From Bacteroides sp. (GTDB lineage: Bacteria > Bacteroidota > Bacteroidia > Bacteroidales > Muribaculaceae), in assembly GCA_014802445.1 (NCBI GenBank), contig JAAVCF010000008.1, positions 62,001-126,000 on the forward strand: 64,000 bases of DNA. The letters run 5' to 3'. The translations under genes and the position numbers were made by a program. Below are positions 9,910-17,722 of the stretch, piece by piece. The notes under the pieces were generated by a model. That model saw only the letters and a program-made list of their open reading frames with translations, was not told the origin of the DNA and ran no database searches. Position 1 is the stretch's first letter. Every line of letters starts with the position of its first letter.

Positions 9910-10251
9910 ATGATTTCAAATCTTATCACTCTCCAGTCAGCTACGGCTGATGCCGGCGGCGCAGGCGCAGTCAACATCATTATGATTGTTGCCCTGGTTG
10001 TCATTTTCTATTTCTTTATGATTCGCCCCCAGCAGAAGCGTCAGAAAGAGATTCGCAAATTCCGCGAGGCACTCGGCCCCGGCGACAAGGTTATGACCGC
10101 CGGCGGAATCCATGGCAAGATAAAGTCAGTTAAGGACAGCGCCTATGTGATTGAGATTGCCAATGGGGTGGCCATCACTGTCGACAAGGGTTCTGTTTAT
10201 CCCCTCGGTACCACTCAGGCCGACAAGCCCGCTCCCGGCACCGAGAACTGA
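9910..10251 (+). CDS. yajC: Preprotein translocase subunit YajC
   Basis: Small single-pass inner-membrane accessory protein of the SecDF-YajC complex. One transmembrane helix is visible at about residues 22-40, followed by the family motif FFMIRPQQKRQKE and a compact cytoplasmic beta domain (LGPGDKVMTAGGIHGKI). At 113 residues it has the usual length. It is followed by a stem-loop and the YbbR gene. The assignment is secure from the motif and architecture. Confidence 0.95.
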   Translation: MISNLITLQSATADAGGAGAVNIIMIVALVVIFYFFMIRPQQKRQKEIRKFREALGPGDKVMTAGGIHGKIKSVKDSAYVIEIANGVAITVDKGSVYPLGTTQADKPAPGTEN

Positions 10252-10270
10252 CAATCCGCAAACCCATAGT

Positions 10271-10311
10271 CACTGACGGACACACCCTTCATTGAGGTGA
10301 GCCCGTCAGTG
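10271..10311 (+). other. Stem-loop between yajC and the YbbR gene
   Basis: Nine-base arms CACTGACGG (10271-10279) and CCGTCAGTG (10303-10311) pair perfectly. A second inner helix, CACC with GGTG, forms inside. There is no T-tract, so this is more likely a processing, stability or attenuation element than a simple terminator. Confidence 0.5.
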
Positions 10312-10339
10312 TCATATCAATCCCAATTGACAGTCAGAC

Positions 10340-11323
10340 GTGAGTGAACTGAAAGAAAAAATCCGCAAGTTTTTCGAGCGAAGCGTAGAGCTGGCCCGCT
10401 CGGATGCCGGTAGGAACACGGGGCTTTATCTGCTCTTTGTTGTTGTGGCTTTCGTGTTTTGGGCGTTAATGTCGCTTGACAACGAGGTGCAGCGTGATTT
10501 CGACGTGCCCGTTGAACTTCAGGATGTGCCTGACAGTCTGACGGTGATTGATGATTTTCCCTCGAGCATCAGTGTGGGCGTGAGGGCCAAAGGCTCTCAG
10601 CTGCTGAGGTTCATGTTCAGCTCGTCAACCCCGGCAATGAAGGTGAAGTTTGACGGCAACCTGTTAAAGAACAATCGCATAGTGGTGAGCCGCGCCAAAC
10701 TTGACGCGCGATTGAGGGACTATTTCGGCTCAGGAGTCTATATCACCGCTTGCCGTCCTGATTCACTGACGGCATTGTTCACCACGCTGCCCGGCAAGAG
10801 AGTGCCGCTGATTATCAATGCCGAAGTGGTGCCCGACTTCCAGAGCACCATAAGCGGCAAAATCACAGCCTCGGTTGACTCTGTAACAGTTTACTCATCA
10901 TCTGACCTCCCGGCTGATTTTCACGCAGTGGTGACTGAACCGCTTGTGAAGACCGGACTTAAGGACACCTCGCGCTATGAGGTGAGAGTGACCCCTATAG
11001 CCGGCATGCGCATCGAGCCCAAGACCGTTACTGTCACCGTGCCCGTGGAGCCCCTTATCTCGAAGAAGCGCACCATCCCGGTGGAGATTCTCAACAAGCC
11101 CGAGAACACCAACGTGATTCTCTTCCCGTCGAAAATCGAGATATCCTACCTTGTGCCGATGAGTTCTTACTCAGAGGACTATCCGATGAAGGCCTACGCC
11201 GATTATAACGCCATCACTCCCGGCAATTCCAAGCTCTCGCTTTTCCTGTCAACCCCCAGCCCGCAAATGAGCAATGTGTCATTGTCAACTGACAGTGTGG
11301 AATTTGTAATCGAGCGATTATGA
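10340..11323 (+). CDS. YbbR-like domain protein (CdaR family)
   Basis: Membrane-anchored extracytoplasmic protein with YbbR repeats. A single transmembrane helix lies at about residues 28-45. Beta-rich repeats follow, with recurrent patterns such as DVPVELQDVPDSL and VPLIINAEVVPDF. The start is GTG at 10340; no ATG lies nearby. In Firmicutes YbbR (CdaR) regulates the diadenylate cyclase CdaA, but no cdaA is adjacent here, so that role is only a possibility. The stop overlaps coaE by 4 nt (ATGA), a common Bacteroidetes arrangement. Confidence 0.8.
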   Translation: MSELKEKIRKFFERSVELARSDAGRNTGLYLLFVVVAFVFWALMSLDNEVQRDFDVPVELQDVPDSLTVIDDFPSSISVGVRAKGSQLLRFMFSSSTPAMKVKFDGNLLKNNRIVVSRAKLDARLRDYFGSGVYITACRPDSLTALFTTLPGKRVPLIINAEVVPDFQSTISGKITASVDSVTVYSSSDLPADFHAVVTEPLVKTGLKDTSRYEVRVTPIAGMRIEPKTVTVTVPVEPLISKKRTIPVEILNKPENTNVILFPSKIEISYLVPMSSYSEDYPMKAYADYNAITPGNSKLSLFLSTPSPQMSNVSLSTDSVEFVIERL

Positions 11324-11895
11324 GTGTCATTGTAGGCATAACGGGCGGCATTGGCTCTGGAAAGAGCGTGGTGAGCGAAGTGCTTCGCGCAATGGGCCAC
11401 GAGGTGTATGACTGTGACGCCGAAGCGCGCCGCATAATGGACACCGACACGGCAATACACAGCAGGCTGCGCAGTGAGATTTCACCAGAAGCGGTGGATG
11501 ATGCGGGATGCATCAACCGCAAGCATATTGCCTCGATAGTGTTCGCTGATCCGAGCCGGCTGAAAGCTCTCAACACAATTGTCCATGGAGCCGTGATGGC
11601 CGACCTTCGGCGGCGGGCAGCAGCCGTGAGCGGCGTGATGTTCTTTGAAAGCGCCATCCTCTATTCAAGCGGATTCTGTGCTCTCGCCGACAAGATTTGG
11701 GAGGTTACAGCGCCCGAGGAGCTGAGAATAAAGCGAGTGATGGCGCGCAACAATCTGAGCCGCAGTGAAGTCACTGCGCGCATGGAAAGTCAACGGAGCG
11801 AGACGGCCCCAGAAGGCATCTCCCCCCGGATTCTTATAAACGACGGAGTGGCCCCGCTGCTGCCGCAAATTTTTTTAGCTCTTGATGAACTTTAG
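11320..11895 (+). CDS. coaE: Dephospho-CoA kinase
   Basis: Catalyses the last step of coenzyme A synthesis, phosphorylating the 3'-hydroxyl of dephospho-CoA with ATP. The P-loop GGIGSGKS is at residues 9-16 and the substrate-site sequence YDCDAEAR follows near residue 31. The lid and C-terminal helices are recognisable (RVMARNNLS). At 191 residues the length is typical. It starts inside the stop codon of the YbbR gene, so the two are translationally coupled. Confidence 0.94.
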   Translation: MSVIVGITGGIGSGKSVVSEVLRAMGHEVYDCDAEARRIMDTDTAIHSRLRSEISPEAVDDAGCINRKHIASIVFADPSRLKALNTIVHGAVMADLRRRAAAVSGVMFFESAILYSSGFCALADKIWEVTAPEELRIKRVMARNNLSRSEVTARMESQRSETAPEGISPRILINDGVAPLLPQIFLALDEL

Positions 11896-11945
11896 CATGA
11901 TGACCGGTGTTTGATAAGTGAAAACCGTTTCAAATACTAATTATC

Positions 11946-12539
11946 ATGGCTGAATCAAAATCTATTGTAGGAACCGAGACCGAGAAGAACCTCGTCATCG
12001 CCTACCTCTCAGAGTCTGCTGCATATTCGCGCTACGTATTTTACGCTCAACAGGCAACCAAGGAAAGTCTTTTCCCCGTAGCCAACGTGTTTCAGGAGAC
12101 TGCTGATAACGAACTTCATCACGCAAAGATTTACTTCAAGTACCTTGAAGGTGCGAGAGTGGTTGAAGTGCCTATGTCGACCAATGCAGGTGTGATTGGC
12201 ACCACCGCCGATAACCTGAAAATCGCTATGGCTGAAGAGCAGAGCGAAGGTGTGGACTTCTATGTAAAGGCCTCAGAGAAAGCCCGCGAAGAGGGATTTG
12301 ACGATATCGCCGACCATTTTGCGGCTATCGCCACCATCGAGAAATCACACTACGCACGCTTTGAGCGCTACCTCAAGCACATTGAGAACGGCACTCTCTG
12401 GAAGCGAGACAAGCCCGTCAAGTGGCGCTGCCTTGTGTGTGGCTACATCTTTGAAGGCACCGAGCCTCCCAAGCCCTGTCCCGCATGTAACCATCCTTAC
12501 CAGCACTATATTGCTCTTGAGGATCTGGCCCTTGAATAA
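11946..12539 (+). CDS. rbr: Rubrerythrin
   Basis: Non-haem di-iron peroxidase that reduces hydrogen peroxide in anaerobes. The N-terminal ferritin-like four-helix domain carries metal-ligand residues such as Glu22, Glu51, Glu56-His59 and Glu132-His135. The C-terminal rubredoxin-like iron site has Cys162, Cys165, Cys178 and Cys181. Length is 197 residues, with the classical order of domains. It is monocistronic and is followed by an intrinsic terminator. I see no consensus promoter upstream, which may mean control by an oxidative-stress regulator. Confidence 0.95.
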   Translation: MAESKSIVGTETEKNLVIAYLSESAAYSRYVFYAQQATKESLFPVANVFQETADNELHHAKIYFKYLEGARVVEVPMSTNAGVIGTTADNLKIAMAEEQSEGVDFYVKASEKAREEGFDDIADHFAAIATIEKSHYARFERYLKHIENGTLWKRDKPVKWRCLVCGYIFEGTEPPKPCPACNHPYQHYIALEDLALE

Positions 12540-12568
12540 GGCTATATGTCAAACTGAGTATATACAAA

Positions 12569-12603
12569 AATCCCGGAACGAGCGTAAAGCCTGTTCCGGG
12601 ATT
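12569..12603. terminator. Terminator between rubrerythrin and the PurF-like gene
   Basis: The 11-bp stem AATCCCGGAAC / GTTCCGGGATT is followed by AAATTTTTAT on the plus strand. It lies between convergent genes and the A-rich left flank could serve the minus strand too. Confidence 0.85.
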
Positions 12604-12622
12604 AAATTTTTATGGCCGCGGA

Positions 12623-14035
12623 TTAGAATTTCGATGAGCCGTCGAAGCAGTGGGTGCAAATTTTGCACTTAGGGAGGCCGATTGACTTCACAAGAGTTTC
12701 CAGAGGGTTAAACTTGAGCGAAGTGAGGCCGAAACGCTCGCGGATTTTCTCAACCAGAGTGTTATACTCATCAGAGCCGGTGGTGGCATACTTGTCGAGA
12801 TTCTTGTTGGGGTCACCCTCAAGCTCTCCGATAATACGGCGGGTAAGGAGTTCCATGTCGCTCTTTGACGAGGTGAAGCCGATGAAGGGGCAGCCGTAGA
12901 TCAGCGGAGGACAGGCAATGCGCATGTGCACCTCCTTGGCGCCGCAGTCAAACAGGTCCTGAACATTGTCATTGAGCTGGGTGCCGCGCACAATTGAATC
13001 GTCGCAGAACAGAGCACGCTTGCCACGCAGCATCTCGCGGTTAGGCACGAGCTTCATCTTTGCCACGAGCGAGCGGCGTGACTGCTCGGAGGGAGTGAAC
13101 GAGCGAGGCCAAGTGGGAGTGTACTTGGAGATGCAGCGATGGTAAGGCACTCCCTTGCCGGCAGCATAGCCGAGCGCCATGCCGACACCCGAGTCAGGGA
13201 TACCTGCAGCACAGTCAACCTCGCTCTCGTCAGTGCGACCCATCTCGAATCCGCTTGTGAAGCGAGCGTCCTCCACATTCTTGCCCTCATAGGTTGAGGT
13301 GGGGAAGCCATAGTAAACCCAAAGGAAAGCACAAACCTGCATCTCCTCGCCGGGAGCCACGAGCTGAGTGCAGCCGTCAGCGGTAATCTCAACCACCTCA
13401 CCGGGGCCCAGGTCACGCTCGACGGTGTAACCCAGATTGGGGAAAGAGGTGCTTTCAGAAGCAGCGGCCCATGCGCCCTCCTTGTGGCCGAGAGTGATGG
13501 GGGTGCGGCCAAGCTTGTCGCGGCCAGCAATGATGTGGCCTTGATCAGTGAGGATGAGCAGCGAGCAAGAGCCCTTTATGCGGGTTTGCATGTACTTTAT
13601 GCCCTCGGCAAAAGTGCGACCCTTGTTAATCAGCAGGGCAATAAGCTCGGTCTGGTTGGTGCGTCCTGAACTCAACTCGGCAAAATGAGCACCGGCATCG
13701 AGGAGCTCGCGCTCCAGCTCGTCAATGTTGACCACATGGGCCACGGTGACGATGGCAAATTTACCGAGATGAGAATTGATGATGATGGGCTGAGGGTCAG
13801 TGTCACTGATTACGCCGATACCGCTGTCGCCCTTGAACTTTGTGAGTTCGGTTTCAAATTTGGTTCTGAAATAGGTGTTCTCGATGCTGTGGATAGAGCG
13901 GTTGAAGATTGCATCTTCGGCATCGTAAGTTACCATACCGGCACGCTTTGTGCCAAGATGAGAGTTATAGTCAACTCCGTAGTAAAGATCATTGCGGCAA
14001 GCTGATTTGGCAGCCGCTCCGAAAAATCCTCCCAT
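12623..14035 (-). CDS. PurF-like phosphoribosyltransferase without the glutaminase cysteine
   Basis: Resembles amidophosphoribosyltransferase, which makes phosphoribosylamine from PRPP and glutamine. The PRPP-binding loop is intact (FCDDSIVRGTQ), as is the C-terminal CKICTHCFDG region. The N-terminal amidotransferase domain is degenerate: with the start at 14035 the protein begins MGGFFG where active PurF has MCGI. The usual HRGQEGAG and HNGN motifs read HLGTKRAG and HVVN. A -7 element at 14065-14072 rules out the longer frame from 14077. At 470 residues it is full length. It probably uses free ammonia or has another role; a canonical PurF may lie elsewhere. Confidence 0.85.
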   Translation of the reverse strand: MGGFFGAAAKSACRNDLYYGVDYNSHLGTKRAGMVTYDAEDAIFNRSIHSIENTYFRTKFETELTKFKGDSGIGVISDTDPQPIIINSHLGKFAIVTVAHVVNIDELERELLDAGAHFAELSSGRTNQTELIALLINKGRTFAEGIKYMQTRIKGSCSLLILTDQGHIIAGRDKLGRTPITLGHKEGAWAAASESTSFPNLGYTVERDLGPGEVVEITADGCTQLVAPGEEMQVCAFLWVYYGFPTSTYEGKNVEDARFTSGFEMGRTDESEVDCAAGIPDSGVGMALGYAAGKGVPYHRCISKYTPTWPRSFTPSEQSRRSLVAKMKLVPNREMLRGKRALFCDDSIVRGTQLNDNVQDLFDCGAKEVHMRIACPPLIYGCPFIGFTSSKSDMELLTRRIIGELEGDPNKNLDKYATTGSDEYNTLVEKIRERFGLTSLKFNPLETLVKSIGLPKCKICTHCFDGSSKF

Positions 14036-14064
14036 GAGAATAATGAGTTTGGTTTTTGAAAGTG

Positions 14065-14072
14065 CAAAATTA
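14065..14072 (-). promoter_or_regulatory. -7 element for the PurF-like gene
   Basis: The minus strand reads TAATTTTG. The predicted start site near 14060 lies downstream of the ATG at 14077 and upstream of the ATG at 14035, so it decides the start codon. Confidence 0.6.
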
Positions 14073-14106
14073 CTCATTATTCCGCTAAAAACGGTGTCAT
14101 CGTGAC

Positions 14107-15207
14107 CTATTTTTTCACCCCTGACTCAAGTAATTTGTCACTGCGGCTTTTTCTTGAGAGCAATCCTGAGGTGAAGGCCCACACACGGCGGTAAATAAGC
14201 GCGCATCCCACAACTGCCATGGCATACGCAGCGAGATGCAGCAGCGAAGGATATGACGGGCGAAACCAATCGAGCATCATACTGCGCACAACAGGATGAG
14301 CCACAAACAGGAACGGACTCAGCCCCCCAATCCATGCCCAGAAGGAAGCCCACACGCGGATGCTCTCAGTGAGCCGCGCCAAAACGATGGTGAACACCAC
14401 CGGTGAGAAGAGCGAGAGCTGCCATGAGAAACGATTGAGAGTGCACGGCAAAAACATCAACATCGCTGCCACGCCGACGCCGATAGCCACACCGCGTGGA
14501 ACAGTCCGGAGCCTGGCGTAAGCCACGCCGGCTATGAACACCGATAACCATCCCGTGGCATTGTGGCGCACCCATTCGAGAGCCGGACTGCCGGCAAGCC
14601 AAAACTGGAGCAGCAGCGTGGCAGCCACAAGGATTAATCCGGGAAGAAGGCTGCGGCCGTTGACCGCCAATGCATAGATAATATAGAACTCAAAAGTCAG
14701 GCCGAAATACCAATAGACTCCGGGCACAGGCGGAATCCACGGCATAAGCGGATCATTGAGCAACGTCACCATAGACGACAGCTTGAGAATCTCCACCGGA
14801 TTGACACCGGCATGACTAAAGCCCACTATAACCGCCTTGACAATGAAAAAGAGAATCCCCGGAATCATGAGCATCACCAGCTTACGATAGTTGGAGAGCA
14901 GGAAGGGAAGGATGTCAAGCCGGTCAGAAGAATCCTCATACTTCCGCACCAACCCATAACCTGACAGGAACATAAACACCGGAACACCGTACCATCCAAG
15001 ATACGACAGCACGTCATAGAGAAATCCTGGAGTCAGAGCGGCGCGCTCAAAAAACATAGAGGCATACCGCTCAGAAAATCCGAACTCATTTTCGGGCAAT
15101 GCAAAGCGCTGGAGATGGCAAAAATTGTGAAGTAAAATCATCACAATGGCCAAGCCGCGCATCATCAGCCCTTCACGGCGCGATATTGAAAGGTCAAAGC
15201 TTTTCAC
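14107..15207 (-). CDS. Acyltransferase 3 family membrane protein
   Basis: Integral membrane protein of the acyltransferase_3 (OafA/NodX-like) family, which typically O-acetylates cell-surface sugars. The N-terminal signature REGLMMRGLAIVMILLHNF carries the conserved Arg and His, and VPVFMFLSGYGL is the second family motif. About ten transmembrane segments fill the 366 residues. It stands alone, between the PurF-like gene and the secreted starch-binding protein on the same strand. No glycan-synthesis genes are adjacent, so the acceptor is unknown. Confidence 0.85.
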   Translation of the reverse strand: MKSFDLSISRREGLMMRGLAIVMILLHNFCHLQRFALPENEFGFSERYASMFFERAALTPGFLYDVLSYLGWYGVPVFMFLSGYGLVRKYEDSSDRLDILPFLLSNYRKLVMLMIPGILFFIVKAVIVGFSHAGVNPVEILKLSSMVTLLNDPLMPWIPPVPGVYWYFGLTFEFYIIYALAVNGRSLLPGLILVAATLLLQFWLAGSPALEWVRHNATGWLSVFIAGVAYARLRTVPRGVAIGVGVAAMLMFLPCTLNRFSWQLSLFSPVVFTIVLARLTESIRVWASFWAWIGGLSPFLFVAHPVVRSMMLDWFRPSYPSLLHLAAYAMAVVGCALIYRRVWAFTSGLLSRKSRSDKLLESGVKK

Positions 15208-15240
15208 GGAACAAAGTTACAAAATCTTCACCACCATACA

Positions 15241-15275
15241 AAAAGAGATGCGAAGCTATTTGCTCCGCATCTCTG
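15241..15275 (-). terminator. Terminator of the starch-binding protein gene
   Basis: On the minus strand a stem of about 13 bp (AGAGATGCGGAGC with GCTTCGCATCTCT, one G-T pair) is followed by TTTTTG. It lies 26 nt after the stop at 15302. Confidence 0.85.
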
Positions 15276-15301
15276 TAGGAATATGATTGTGATGAATAGG
15301 C

Positions 15302-17080
15302 TTACTTCACGAGCACCTTGCTAACGGTGTTGCCTGACTTCATCAGGAAGATGCCGTTAGAGGGGTTAGCCACGCGCACACCCTGGAGGTTGTAGAACAC
15401 CACGGGAGCGTTAGCAGCAGCGTCGATAGTCTCGATGCCGGCGAGGGCAGCCACGAGGGTTACATTTTCGTTGGGGGTAACGGGTTCAGCGTAGTCAAAC
15501 TGCTCGCCACCGTCCTGACCGTTGTTGAAGATGATGTTGTAAGCAACGTCAGTGCCGGTTACTGAAACAACATAGTATTCAACGCCGTCAACGGTTTCAG
15601 TTTCAGTGAGCTCAGCACCGGGCCATTTGCCGAAGAGCTCGGGCTGGTTTTCAGCCCAACCGTAGATGTAGAGGTGTTCCCACCCGGTTTCGTTCTTCAC
15701 GTAGATCTTAACTGCAGTGGCGGGGTCGATTGCTTTCTTCTCAGCTACGATGGTGAGATCCTGATTGGGAGTGATCTGGCCCCAGTCAAACTGGTCAGCG
15801 TCATCACCTTCTGCACCGTTGTTGAAAATGACGTTGTAAGCAACGTTTGAGGGATCAACGGTTACCACGTAGTATTCAACGCCGTTAACGGTTTCAGTTT
15901 CAGCGAGCTGCTTACCGGGCCATCCGCCGAAGAGTTCGGGCTCGTCAGTAGCCCAGGCGTAGATGTAGAGGTTTTCCCACTCAGTCTTGTTCTCGATGTA
16001 GAGCTTAACGGGAGCAGCATTGTAGTTAGAGTTGTAGAAGAACACGTTGGCAAGATAGCCTTCGTTAGAGCCGTTGCCCTGGTCCCACTTAATCTGATAG
16101 AGGTCAGCGAAGTTGCGGTTGGTGAAGTCAGTCAAAGGAATGTCAAACACGTTCCATTCGCCTTCCTTAACGGTCACATTATAGGGAGCTTCAGTGCCGG
16201 TGATGGGAACGATGCCGAGGGTGGTACCGTTGACACTGTAGTATTCAACGTGCATGTAGTTGCAGTCAGTAACGTCAATGTGCTCGGTGAGCTCCCAGCC
16301 AAGATAGTTGAAGTTGGTGAGATACTGCACGGGGGCACCATTGTCAGCAGTGAGGTTCTTAACCTTGGTTGACTGACCCCAGCCGCCGATGTTGAAGCCG
16401 CAAACGGGCTCATAAGCGCCGCTGAGGAGTGACTTCACAGAAGCGGGTGACTGAGTGGGGACGGCGGGAGTGGGGCAGAAAGGCTTCTCTGTTTCAGGCT
16501 TAATCCAAGAACCGTCGATGTTAGTGAAGATAATGTTATCGAAATAGCAAACGGTTTCTGCGTTGAAATTTTCAACAACCATGCCGAACACGTCGCCCAT
16601 ACCGTCGTTTGAGTCGGCTTTCCAGATTTCAGAAACCTTGGGATAGTTAGCAGCTACGGGGATGCTTACCTGATTCCACTTGTTGGCATCGGCAGCAGCC
16701 ACTTCCACTACGTAGTTTTCCTCCACGCCGTTACCGTCAAGACGAACAGTCATCTTGCAAGCGGTGGTTGAATAGTAAGAGAAAGTGAGGGTGGCGTTCC
16801 ACAGAGGACCGGTGATTGACGAACCGTCGGGAGCCTGAATGCCGGCGCAGAAGTTGGGACCGGTTGCGCCGCCGCCTGCTTCTGCGGGATTGTAGGTCAT
16901 GCTGAACACTTTGCCATTACCGGAGGGGTTAGTAGCTTCGCGATCAAGAACGACGTTCCACCAGGTGTTGACGTTGAGGCCTGCACCTACAGTACCGTTC
17001 TGGTACACGGTGTAGTCGGCTGAGAAAGCCGCAGCCGAGCAAGTGAGCGCTGCAGCCGCCGTGAGTAAAAATTTTCTCAT
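15302..17080 (-). CDS. Secreted protein with tandem CBM26-like starch-binding modules and T9SS-like tail
   Basis: A 592-residue exported protein of unknown precise role. A signal peptide covers about residues 1-21 (MRKFLLTAAAALTCSAAAFS). Two beta-rich regions at about 22-190 and 205-352 look like jelly-roll carbohydrate-binding folds (CYFDNIIFTN, LANVFFYNS). Two near-identical modules follow at about 358-447 and 457-545, each with LYIYxWA...ELFGxWPG and VAYNxIFNNG, the pattern of starch-binding module 26. The last 34 residues (VFYNLQGVRVANPSNGIF...) resemble a type IX secretion sorting tail. No catalytic domain or SusCD pair is nearby. It has a full consensus promoter and its own terminator. 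Confidence 0.8.
   Translation of the reverse strand: MRKFLLTAAAALTCSAAAFSADYTVYQNGTVGAGLNVNTWWNVVLDREATNPSGNGKVFSMTYNPAEAGGGATGPNFCAGIQAPDGSSITGPLWNATLTFSYYSTTACKMTVRLDGNGVEENYVVEVAAADANKWNQVSIPVAANYPKVSEIWKADSNDGMGDVFGMVVENFNAETVCYFDNIIFTNIDGSWIKPETEKPFCPTPAVPTQSPASVKSLLSGAYEPVCGFNIGGWGQSTKVKNLTADNGAPVQYLTNFNYLGWELTEHIDVTDCNYMHVEYYSVNGTTLGIVPITGTEAPYNVTVKEGEWNVFDIPLTDFTNRNFADLYQIKWDQGNGSNEGYLANVFFYNSNYNAAPVKLYIENKTEWENLYIYAWATDEPELFGGWPGKQLAETETVNGVEYYVVTVDPSNVAYNVIFNNGAEGDDADQFDWGQITPNQDLTIVAEKKAIDPATAVKIYVKNETGWEHLYIYGWAENQPELFGKWPGAELTETETVDGVEYYVVSVTGTDVAYNIIFNNGQDGGEQFDYAEPVTPNENVTLVAALAGIETIDAAANAPVVFYNLQGVRVANPSNGIFLMKSGNTVSKVLVK
15446..16009 (-). repeat. Tandem duplication of a starch-binding module inside the gene
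   Basis: Copies at 15740-16009 and 15446-15712 encode about 90 residues each. The two are similar at DNA level too, with long shared stretches around GTTGTAAGCAACGT and TATTCAACGCCGTTAACGGT, which indicates a recent duplication or gene conversion. Confidence 0.75.
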
Positions 17081-17153
17081 GAAATTAAGTTTGTTAAGGT
17101 AAAAAGATTTTAGTGCAATCGTGTTAAGAATTGTAACTATGCAAATTGCGGTG

Positions 17154-17185
17154 CAAATATAGTTCTTTTTAGCTGGGATTACAAA
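17154..17185 (-). promoter_or_regulatory. Promoter of the starch-binding protein gene
   Basis: The minus strand has TTTG (17182-17185), 20 nt, then TATATTTG (17154-17161), a full consensus match. The leader would be about 68 nt. Confidence 0.8.
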
Positions 17186-17203
17186 TTTTTCAAATTATTT
17201 TGT

Positions 17204-17211
17204 TAAATTTG
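17204..17211 (+). promoter_or_regulatory. -7 element for ridA
   Basis: TAAATTTG matches TAnnTTTG and points away from the promoter at 17154-17185. It gives a leader of about 40 nt. No -33 TTTG box is seen. Confidence 0.5.
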
Positions 17212-17256
17212 CAAGCAACTCCATAATAAGAAATTCAGCCTTAAAATTAAGATATT

Positions 17257-17634
17257 ATGAACAAATCAGTTATTTCAACCACCAATGCTCCCGCAGCTAT
17301 CGGCCCTTACAGCCAGGCTGTTCGTGTAGGCGACATGCTTTATTGCTCAGGCCAGATTCCTTTGGACCCCGCCACCGGCGAAATGCCCGAAGGCATCACC
17401 GCCCAGACCGAGCGCTCAATCGCCAACGTGAAAGGTCTGCTTGCCGAAGCCGGTCTTCAGATTACCGACGTTGTTAAAACCACCGTTTTCCTTGCCGACA
17501 TGAGCCTTTTCGGTCCCATGAACGAGGTTTACGGTCGTGAATTTGCCCAGCCTTTCCCCGCTCGCTCGGCTGTTGCCGTTAAGGAGCTTCCCAAGGGTGC
17601 TCTGGTGGAAATCGAAGTGATTGCAGCTTTCTGA
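17257..17634 (+). CDS. ridA: RidA family reactive intermediate deaminase
   Basis: Hydrolyses reactive enamine/imine intermediates released by PLP-dependent dehydratases. The 125-residue product has the family signatures: IGPYSQAV, LYCSGQIPLDP, the catalytic Arg103 in PARSAVAV and Glu120 in LVEIEVIA. It is a soluble cytoplasmic trimer in characterised homologues. It is monocistronic, with a -7 element upstream and a strong terminator downstream. The length and motifs are fully conserved. Confidence 0.95.
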   Translation: MNKSVISTTNAPAAIGPYSQAVRVGDMLYCSGQIPLDPATGEMPEGITAQTERSIANVKGLLAEAGLQITDVVKTTVFLADMSLFGPMNEVYGREFAQPFPARSAVAVKELPKGALVEIEVIAAF

Positions 17635-17667
17635 TTGCTCTCCGCTGAAAACTGACCATCAAAACAG

Positions 17668-17705
17668 CATGGCCCCGCAAAGGACTGAGATCCTGCGGGG
17701 CCATG
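17668..17705. terminator. Bidirectional terminator between ridA and folC
   Basis: The 12-bp stem CATGGCCCCGCA / TGCGGGGCCATG has a 14-nt loop and is followed by TAATTTTATA. It separates convergent genes. Confidence 0.85.
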
Positions 17706-17722
17706 TAATTTTATAACGGCTG

